From positions 1 to 8,186 of the forward strand of contig JALURF010000177.1 of assembly GCA_027017165.1 (NCBI GenBank): a stretch of DNA of 8,186 nt, given 5' to 3'. Both the position numbers and the translations under genes were made by a program. This document shows positions 1-5,308 of the stretch, in pieces. Each line of letters starts with the position of its first letter. Positions within the stretch are counted from its first letter, which is position 1. The notes below the pieces were generated by a model. That model ran no database searches. It was given only the letters and a program-made list of their open reading frames with translations, and was not told the DNA's origin. Source of the stretch: Thermofilaceae archaeon (GTDB lineage: Archaea > Thermoproteota > Thermoprotei > Thermofilales > B69-G16).

Positions 1-11
1 TATACTTTTTC

Positions 12-25
12 AAAAATCTTAAATA
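12..25 (+). promoter_or_regulatory. Putative archaeal BRE/TATA element of the vWA gene
   Basis: The purine-rich stretch AAAAATC (12-18) followed by TTAAATA (19-25) resembles a BRE plus TATA box. Initiation about 25 bp downstream would fall near position 47, giving a 5' leader of only about 12 nt before the ATG at 59. No Shine-Dalgarno sequence is visible there, which fits a near-leaderless transcript. The call rests on pattern and spacing only. Confidence 0.5.
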
Positions 26-58
26 GTCTGTCAATAGTATGTATAATAGTCATCAATT

Positions 59-842
59 ATGAATAAATTAACGGTATTAGCAACTATAGTTCTAACGCTA
101 TCCCTTCTAATACTTCCATTTTATGCGACTGCCGAAACATGCCTTCTAGATATATCACTAGTCTTAGACACTTCTGGAAGTATGAGCAATGCTTGGGATG
201 GATCTACGAGAATAGACGTGTTGAAAGTTGCTGTGAAAAACTTCATAGACGTACAGCCGGAAGATGGAACTAGATGGGTAGGAATCGTCAGTTTTCATCG
301 TCAACTACGGTAGCTCATCCCTTGATTAAGATAGACGATCCGGGAGATAAAACAAGCTTAAAAACAGCTGTAGACGGACTTACGGCGAGTGGAAGTACAG
401 CTATGGATCTCGGTATTAAAGCAGGAACCAGTATGCTAATACCCGGCTCCGGTAGGGCTGATTGCTACAAGGTTATGATTGTAGTTTCTGACAGCTATCC
501 TGACGACGACGTTGCCGCTAAAAACGCGGCTGATGCGGCGAAAGCTCAAGGAATAGTTATTATAGGAGTTTTCATAGGAGACCCCACAGGAGATGGAGAC
601 GAATTTATGCGCGATTCTATTGCACAATCTCCGTACTACCTATATTTCGTCAACGTAACCGATCCAGGCGATTTATCAACAGCATTTGAAGATATAGCCA
701 ACAAGATATGTGTATTAGCGAAGCCTAAGAAGCCCGTGGGAGGAGGTATATCCCCTTGTATAAATTCGAATTACTCGTTCCATGGATAGCCTCAGCCGCC
801 GTTCTCGTAGCAGTGATAGCCACTGCTAAAAAATTTATTTAA
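59..842 (+). pseudogene. Secreted, membrane-anchored vWA-domain protein gene with two single-base frameshifts
   Basis: Joining three frames gives one coherent protein of about 261 residues: 59-295, then 295-753, then 753-842 with TAA at 840-842. It has a signal peptide (about 1-26), a von Willebrand factor A domain, and a C-terminal membrane helix (about 239-257) ending in KKFI. The metal-binding MIDAS set is complete across the first junction: D37-T-S39-G-S41, T114 in SGSTAM, and D145 in VVSDS. Cys28 and Cys218 bracket the domain and could form a disulfide. vWA domains bind protein ligands through a metal ion; here the site would face the cell exterior. Both breaks need one extra base in a four-base run (T 292-295, C 752-755). 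Without a shift, stops occur at 311-313 and 787-789. Recent inactivation, sequencing error and -1 frameshifting are all possible. Partner and substrate are unknown. Confidence 0.8.
828..833 (-). terminator. Oligo-T terminator candidate for the Lrp/AsnC gene
   Basis: Six A on the plus strand read as T6 on the minus strand about 30 bp past the stop of the Lrp/AsnC gene. Archaeal RNA polymerase commonly terminates at such oligo-T runs without a hairpin. The run lies inside the 3' end of the convergent vWA gene, where it encodes Lys-Lys. Confidence 0.4.
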
Positions 843-850
843 ATTCTAAC

Positions 851-855
851 TTTTT
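851..855 (+). terminator. Oligo-T terminator candidate for the vWA gene
   Basis: A T5 run lies 9 bp after the TAA of the reconstructed vWA gene, in the 20-bp gap between the two convergent genes. It is a plausible archaeal T-run terminator but is short. Confidence 0.35.
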
Positions 856-862
856 CAATTCT

Positions 863-1324
863 TTAATAAAGCACGGATTCAAACGATTCTTTTACGGTAT
901 TGAGGACCACGTGCGTATTAGTTCTATCCACATAATCCATGGATAATATCGTCTTTACGAGTTTATTTAATTCCCGCCTATTTCTAACTCTAGCTATAAC
1001 CATCGCGTCCGTTAGACCCGTTATGTCGTATACGGCGCAGACCCCGGGTAATCTAGCAATTTCTTCTTCGACTTTCATAAGCTTCCCCTTCAATATGGAT
1101 ACCTCTATTATAGCCGTGATATCGAAACCCAACTTCTCGTAATCCACCACTATCGTGTACTTTTTTATCACTCCCTTCTTCTCCAACTGTTTAATTCTAG
1201 CCGAGACAGTGTTCACAGATACTCCGATTTTTCTAGCAAGCTTCCGCAGAGATTGTCTAGAATCGTGAGCGAGCTCCCTAATTATCAACCAGTCTAAATC
1301 ATCTAATTCGACAATTTCACTCAT
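863..1324 (-). CDS. Lrp/AsnC family transcriptional regulator
   Basis: A 153-residue protein of the usual length for the Lrp/AsnC (feast/famine) family. Residues about 8-55 form the AsnC-type helix-turn-helix, with LRKLARKIGVSVNTVSARI as the DNA-reading part and LEKKGVIKKY as the following wing. Residues about 66-142 form the RAM/AsnC ligand-binding domain, containing LPGVCAVYDITGLTDAMV, the segment where family members bind amino acids at dimer interfaces. Family members form dimers to octamers and act as repressors or activators of amino acid and energy metabolism genes; the ligand cannot be read here. The gene lies 52 bp after the ABC ATPase gene on the same strand but has its own TATA-like box and probably a leaderless mRNA, since no Shine-Dalgarno precedes the ATG. 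It is convergent with the vWA gene. Confidence 0.92.
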   Translation of the reverse strand: MSEIVELDDLDWLIIRELAHDSRQSLRKLARKIGVSVNTVSARIKQLEKKGVIKKYTIVVDYEKLGFDITAIIEVSILKGKLMKVEEEIARLPGVCAVYDITGLTDAMVIARVRNRRELNKLVKTILSMDYVDRTNTHVVLNTVKESFESVLY

Positions 1325-1352
1325 AGCATCTTAAATAACCTAAACGTGCTAT
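1323..1352. repeat. Inverted repeat flanking the Lrp/AsnC transcription start
   Basis: Six-bp arms ATAGCA (1323-1328) and TGCTAT (1347-1352) are exact inverted repeats with an 18-bp spacer. One arm touches the TATA box and the other overlaps the start codon, a position expected for autoregulation. The arms are short, so chance occurrence is quite possible. Confidence 0.3.
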
Positions 1353-1357
1353 TTTAA
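1350..1357 (-). promoter_or_regulatory. Putative TATA box of the Lrp/AsnC gene
   Basis: On the minus strand the sequence reads TTAAAATA, centred about 29 bp before the ATG, so transcription would start a few bases before the start codon. It sits in the 52-bp gap after the ABC ATPase gene, where no oligo-T terminator is visible, so read-through from the ABC operon also remains possible. Confidence 0.5.
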
Positions 1358-1376
1358 TCATATCGATTTGCTGAGG

Positions 1377-2108
1377 TTATAGCCCGCTCTTCAACATAGA
1401 ACTCAGCATTTCCCTATATTCTCCAGCTCTATATATCCTCTTTACGCGTCCATCAGCGAGTCTTATCACTCTATTACAGTACCAGACGAGCTCCAAGTTG
1501 TGGGTGACCAGTATTATCGTCAAACCGTGTTCTCGGTTTAATTTTTTGAAAACCTCCATTACGGATTTAGCGCTTTCAGAATCCAGGTTGCCCGTGGGCT
1601 CGTCAGCTAGTAAAAGTCTAGGCTTACCTACTATAGCTCTAGCTATAGCAACTCTCTGTTGCTCTCCACCGCTTAACTGGTTAGGCTTGTGGAAAGCCCT
1701 ATCTCCGAGTCCGACCATTTCTAAAGCCTCCATAGCCCTCTTCCTCCTCTCCTCCCTCGGCACTCCTCGGGCTATCAACGGCATTTCCACGTTTTGCAGA
1801 GCCGTAAACCTGGGAATAAGGTAGAACATCTGGAAGACAAAACCAACTACTTTATTCCTGTACTCGCTCAGTTCTTCGTCTGAAAGCTCGTTGATCCTAA
1901 CTCCTTCAACTACAACCTCTCCTTTAGTCGGCTTATCCAACCCGCCTATTATGTGTAACAGCGTGCTCTTGCCGCTCCCTGAGGGGCCTACTATTCCTAA
2001 AAACTCTCCCTTCTCGACGTCAAAATTAGCTCCTCTCAAAGCCTCTACTTTAATCCCGTCCATATCGTAGATTTTCCAAACATCCCTGACTTCGACGAAG
2101 CTACTCAT
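1377..2108 (-). CDS. ABC transporter ATP-binding protein, LolD/MacB type
   Basis: A 243-residue cytoplasmic ATPase with all motifs of an active ABC subunit: Walker A GPSGSGKST (41-49), Q-loop Gln93 in FVFQ, signature LSGGEQQR (145-152), Walker B LLLADE (165-170) followed by PTGNLD, and the switch His203 in VTH. The GPSGSGKST/LSGGEQQR/PTGNLD combination is typical of the LolD/MacB/FtsE branch, whose members drive FtsX-type permeases by mechanotransmission rather than classic import. The start codon overlaps the end of the permease gene (ATGAGTAG arrangement, 8 bp shared), and a GAGGT directly abuts the ATG, too close for normal Shine-Dalgarno spacing, so translation probably reinitiates after the permease stop. 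It is the last gene of the PadR operon; its partner is the permease just upstream. The substrate is unknown. Confidence 0.95.
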   Translation of the reverse strand: MSSFVEVRDVWKIYDMDGIKVEALRGANFDVEKGEFLGIVGPSGSGKSTLLHIIGGLDKPTKGEVVVEGVRINELSDEELSEYRNKVVGFVFQMFYLIPRFTALQNVEMPLIARGVPREERRKRAMEALEMVGLGDRAFHKPNQLSGGEQQRVAIARAIVGKPRLLLADEPTGNLDSESAKSVMEVFKKLNREHGLTIILVTHNLELVWYCNRVIRLADGRVKRIYRAGEYREMLSSMLKSGL

Positions 2109-3285
2109 ACCTCAACGCCCTTACGGGATCTAAACTCGCTGCCCTCCTTGCGGGGAGCAGAGAAGCCACGAGATTAGCCAGAATCGGCAACGCTATTGAG
2201 AGCAGGGTTATAGAGGGGGTTATAGTCGCTCTGAGGGTGTAGCCGAAGACGGGTATCCGAACCAGTGAGGATAGCAGCATGGCTATAGCTACGCCAGAGA
2301 TAGAGCCTATTACCGATATGACGGCGGCCTCCATGAGGAATAATAGCAATATATCTCGAGATTTAAAGCCTATAGCCTTCAATATCCCTATCTCCCTGGT
2401 CCTCTGGATAACGCTTATAGTCATGCTGTCGAAAACCCAGAGAGCCGTAACGCCTATGCCCACCGAAGATACCACTCCCAGAATCGTCTGCAGGGCTGTG
2501 ACGAATATCGAGACTTGTTTTATCATAGCGGCTGGAGAAAATACTCTCGCGTGTGGAGGAGAAAAAGCCCTAACCTCTTTTTCCACATTTGAAACATATT
2601 TAGAATCCTTAGCTACGACAACTACCAAGTTATAGACCCTCCTCTTAGCTATATAGGTGAAAAACGCCTCGGGCTCCATATACACCGCATTATCCGGGTT
2701 CATGCCCGGTCCTCTAATCCCACCGGTTTCCTTAGCCAAGCCTATTATGAAAAAAGTGATCTGTTTAGCCTTACCTCCCGAAACTTGAACTGTAAGAGTC
2801 TCGCCCACATTTCTCAACTTCTGACCTGTCTGAGGATCTTTCCAAACATCGCTACCAACGATTACTCCCAGCCCGCTCATATCGTAGGAGCCCTCCTCAA
2901 TTAAATCCTCTAGGCTTGTAACTCCGAGAAACTCCGGCAGCCACCTCGGCTCTATAGCAACTAAGGTTACCGTTTTCACGCCCGAAGGATCGATAAGCTT
3001 GATAGTCTCGAAGGCTATGCCGAAGACGTCCTCGACCTCGTATATGTTCCTATAGTAGGCTAAATCGGCTTCCGTCAATCCTATACTGCTGAAAATATAA
3101 ACGGAGTTAGCGGCTAAAGTCTTCTCCATCTGTTCTTTAAAAGCTATTTGGAAAGACTCGCCCACTCCTAAGGCTAGGGAGAGAGCTACTACCGCTATTA
3201 TAACGCCTAGCACGGCTCCCAGAGTCCTACCCCGCCTCTCTTTTAAACTAGCAAAGGCTAAGAATGTATAGTCGGAGAATTTCAA
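2101..3285 (-). CDS. MacB/FtsX-family ABC transporter permease
   Basis: A 394-residue membrane protein with FtsX/MacB architecture: one N-terminal membrane helix (about 21-42), a large extracytoplasmic MacB_PCD-like domain (about 45-255), then three helices (about 262-286, 311-339, 356-377). Between the second and third helices is the hallmark cytoplasmic segment QRTREIGILKAIGFKSRD (294-311), which contacts the ATPase, and the C-terminus ends in LLPARRAASLDPVRALRYE, the usual family tail. The start is TTG, supported by GGTGATC just upstream and by the fit of the N-terminus to the family. The gene begins 4 bp after the Ig-like protein gene and overlaps the ATPase gene by 8 bp. Family members export lipoproteins, peptides or drugs, or transmit force to envelope proteins; which applies here cannot be told. 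Confidence 0.93.
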   Translation of the reverse strand: MKFSDYTFLAFASLKERRGRTLGAVLGVIIAVVALSLALGVGESFQIAFKEQMEKTLAANSVYIFSSIGLTEADLAYYRNIYEVEDVFGIAFETIKLIDPSGVKTVTLVAIEPRWLPEFLGVTSLEDLIEEGSYDMSGLGVIVGSDVWKDPQTGQKLRNVGETLTVQVSGGKAKQITFFIIGLAKETGGIRGPGMNPDNAVYMEPEAFFTYIAKRRVYNLVVVVAKDSKYVSNVEKEVRAFSPPHARVFSPAAMIKQVSIFVTALQTILGVVSSVGIGVTALWVFDSMTISVIQRTREIGILKAIGFKSRDILLLFLMEAAVISVIGSISGVAIAMLLSSLVRIPVFGYTLRATITPSITLLSIALPILANLVASLLPARRAASLDPVRALRYE

Positions 3286-3287
3286 CC

Positions 3288-3294
3288 GATCACC
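3288..3294 (-). promoter_or_regulatory. Shine-Dalgarno GGTGATC for the TTG-start permease gene
   Basis: The minus strand reads GGTGATC two bases before the TTG start, matching the complement of the archaeal 16S rRNA 3' end. It supports TTG as the real start. The motif contains the TGA stop of the preceding gene (3290-3292), so termination and initiation share bases and are probably coupled. Confidence 0.75.
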
Positions 3295-4837
3295 CTCTCC
3301 TCTTCTTGTACAAGTAGAACGCAGATACTACCGCGACTACGGCGATTAAAACTGGCAAATAGTTGAGGTAGTTTCTAGTTCCACTTGCCTCTCCTTCGCT
3401 AGCAGAGGATTCAACTTCCGAAATTTCTACTTCAAGAGTTCTAGTAGTAGTCCATTTAACCCCGTATACGTCTTCGCATACAGCCTTAAACTTAATAACC
3501 TGTCTACCGCCGCTTAAAGCTTTAAAAGAGAACGGTACGCTTGTGGGAGCTTGCGGCTGGACTTGGCCTAGGAAGTAGTATGTCTTTCTTAAAGGCTGTA
3601 ATCCCTCCGAAGCTTCAACAGTAACATTTACCTTGTTCAGGGCTTGAGAACCTAGGTTTATCAAGGTCAGCGAGACTATGACTGTTTCCCCAACTCTAGG
3701 CTTTGATGGAACTATTTCAATCGATGTTATAGCGAGCTGAGCTTGCTCTACCACGAATACGCTGAACGAGTCTCTAACAGTTATTTTAGCTCCTTGCTCG
3801 CTCTCATAGGTTAAAGTATACGCCATATTCTGAGCCCCAGTGGCCGTGCTGGGCACGCTAATGGTTACTTTATATCTCCTCGATTCCCTAGGTTTTAAAT
3901 CTCCGAGCTCTATAAACTGCGGCTCAACTACCACTTGTGAGTTCTGGGGTATCTGTACCTGTAGGAAAGCATCTTTCAGAGTAGAATCTCCTATATTCCT
4001 AACTTCAAGAAAAATTTCATTTGAAGATCCTGCTTTAAGCTTACTGGGCTCCGCTAAGACTACTATAGCTGTCCCTGTGGCCGAGGGCACTATTATACTC
4101 AAGCGGTCAACTCTAGCATTGCCATAGGCGTCTACGTAGTTGGCTTCTATACTTACAGAGACTTGTAGAGAAAACGGTATTAGCGAAACAATAGCCTCTA
4201 CGCTTTCTCCGGGTCGGAGTTTATTAACTTTTATTTTTAGAGGTTGTTCGACATCTAGTAGAGCTGCGCCTGTAAACGAGATAATGGCTGAGAAGTCTAG
4301 AGCATCCCCGGTCCCCGTATTCTTTAAAGTTATAGTCAATACGTTTACGGAATCCCCCACTATAGTGCTCGGGGATATAAGCGCTGAAATCGATGGATTC
4401 CCATAAAACCTTAGTTTAAAGTTTATCGAGGCCCTACCCTGAGTTTTCACTACTTCGTAACCGAACATCTTCTGCCTCGCGATTCCACCATAGTTTATGT
4501 AAAGAGTAGCGGTATACTCTCCATAGACATCGCTCGTATTCACGAGAAAAGTTAGCACTTTAACTGTGCCCGGATTCCAAGATCCTATGGTAATAGTGTC
4601 TGGCGGTATTACTGAGCCATGCTCTAGCGCTAATTTAGCCGTGACGTCTAGTAGGGATTCCTCTCCGTAGTAGGCGACTTCAAGCCTTAGAATCGCGACT
4701 CCATTTTCTCCAGCTGGCAGTCTAGACCAGGTAGCCGAATTTAATACGAATTCCTTATTGAGATACGCGGAAACGCTGAGAAATTGTAGAGAAGTTAAAG
4801 CTATTATCGCTAAAAGTACTAAAGCAAGTTTTTTCAC
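3290..4837 (-). CDS. Secreted Ig-like (CARDB/NEW3-type) repeat protein with C-terminal membrane anchor
   Basis: A 515-residue protein with an N-terminal signal peptide (about 1-24: KK, hydrophobic core, SVSA), four successive beta-rich Ig-like modules (about 27-130, 148-250, 257-364, 368-472), a Ser/Glu-rich linker (about 473-488), one membrane helix (about 493-510) and a basic tail KKRRG. Modules 2-4 share a recurring pattern: a Pro-x-x-Leu/Val-x-x-Gly turn, then LTITLKNTGTG, IFLEVRNIGDS or VSLTLINLGSQ, typical of CARDB/NEW3-like domains in archaeal envelope proteins (COG1361-like). The body would lie outside the cell with the tail in the cytoplasm. The start is GTG, backed by GGTGA six bases upstream. 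It sits between the repressor and permease genes, so I infer it is the extracytoplasmic partner of the ABC transporter, by position analogous to MacA although unrelated in fold. Confidence 0.85.
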   Translation of the reverse strand: MKKLALVLLAIIALTSLQFLSVSAYLNKEFVLNSATWSRLPAGENGVAILRLEVAYYGEESLLDVTAKLALEHGSVIPPDTITIGSWNPGTVKVLTFLVNTSDVYGEYTATLYINYGGIARQKMFGYEVVKTQGRASINFKLRFYGNPSISALISPSTIVGDSVNVLTITLKNTGTGDALDFSAIISFTGAALLDVEQPLKIKVNKLRPGESVEAIVSLIPFSLQVSVSIEANYVDAYGNARVDRLSIIVPSATGTAIVVLAEPSKLKAGSSNEIFLEVRNIGDSTLKDAFLQVQIPQNSQVVVEPQFIELGDLKPRESRRYKVTISVPSTATGAQNMAYTLTYESEQGAKITVRDSFSVFVVEQAQLAITSIEIVPSKPRVGETVIVSLTLINLGSQALNKVNVTVEASEGLQPLRKTYYFLGQVQPQAPTSVPFSFKALSGGRQVIKFKAVCEDVYGVKWTTTRTLEVEISEVESSASEGEASGTRNYLNYLPVLIAVVAVVSAFYLYKKRRG

Positions 4838-5265
4838 TACTTCTCACCTACAATTTTCTCTAATTCTTTGGTAACCGCCCTCAACCTGTGTTTAACATCC
4901 TCCGGCAGAGAGCCGTACTCAGCTACGTAGTCTTGAAGATAACTTGTCAAAGATTCAAACCTATCGGCGACATCCTCTAAAGTTCTAGCCGGTAGGAGAA
5001 CGGCTACTTCTTTGGCTACCTCCTCTCCCTTTTCCGTAAGTTTATACACCTTTCTGCCGTCTCTCTCCTCGTGATATATAAAACCCTCTTTTTCCAATAG
5101 TTTGAGCAAGGGGTATATTGTACCCGGAGATGGACGCCAAAATCCGAGCGTGGTTTTCTCAAACTCTTTTATAATATCCATGCCTGTCATAGGCTTTTCT
5201 CTTAGCATACAGAGTACTAGATATCTTAATGGGCTTCTCCGAGCCCAGGCGAAAGGATACACCAT
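4837..5265 (-). CDS. PadR family transcriptional regulator
   Basis: A 142-residue protein with the PadR winged helix (about 12-86): LRYLVLCMLREKPMTGMDI as the first helices, FWRPSPGTIYPLLKLLEKEG as the recognition helix region, and HEERDGRKVYKLTEKG as the beta wing. The PSPGTIYPLL segment is the family signature. A C-terminal helical part (about 95-141) would form the dimer arm, as in short PadR-s1 proteins. PadR repressors usually control a neighbouring transport or detoxification operon and their own gene, and release DNA on binding a small molecule. Here the gene is the first of a four-gene operon with an ABC system, and a dyad sits in its promoter. The ATG start lies about 32 bp after a TATA box without a Shine-Dalgarno, so the mRNA is probably near-leaderless. 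The inducer is unknown. Confidence 0.93.
   Translation of the reverse strand: MVYPFAWARRSPLRYLVLCMLREKPMTGMDIIKEFEKTTLGFWRPSPGTIYPLLKLLEKEGFIYHEERDGRKVYKLTEKGEEVAKEVAVLLPARTLEDVADRFESLTSYLQDYVAEYGSLPEDVKHRLRAVTKELEKIVGEK
4844..4848 (-). promoter_or_regulatory. Shine-Dalgarno GGTGA for the GTG-start Ig-like protein gene
   Basis: GGTGA on the minus strand ends 6 nt before the GTG start codon at 4835-4837. It lies inside the end of the PadR coding sequence and decides the GTG start, which shares one base with the PadR stop codon TAG. Confidence 0.75.
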
Positions 5266-5267
5266 TT

Positions 5268-5301
5268 TATCGAATATCGATATCGGATTCCGATATATAA
5301 A
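5268..5301 (-). promoter_or_regulatory. PadR operon promoter with overlapping operator dyads
   Basis: On the minus strand a TATA box TTTATATA (5294-5301) precedes the PadR ATG by about 32 bp. Directly overlapping and following it is the dyad ATATCGGATTCCGATAT (5280-5296, 8-bp arms around one base), perfect on both arms. A second dyad, TATCGA-ATA-TCGATA (5268-5282), follows towards the predicted transcription start and shares bases with the first. ATATCG also occurs as a tandem direct repeat (5274-5279, 5280-5285). A repressor bound here would block TBP/TFB or RNA polymerase. The natural candidate is the PadR protein encoded just downstream; this is inference. Confidence 0.65.
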
Positions 5302-5308
5302 CTTGCCG

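Noticed and set aside
436..627. A 63-residue minus-strand open frame inside the vWA gene
   Set aside because: It is antisense to a clearly coding, MIDAS-containing stretch and has no domain, promoter or ribosome binding site.
1498..1824. A 108-residue plus-strand open frame opposite the ABC ATPase gene
   Set aside because: It is the antisense shadow of the strongly conserved ATPase motifs and shows no features of its own.
2347..2360. Palindrome around ATCTCGAGAT inside the permease gene
   Set aside because: It is only 10 bp, lies within conserved coding sequence, and palindromes of this length are expected by chance in a window of this size.
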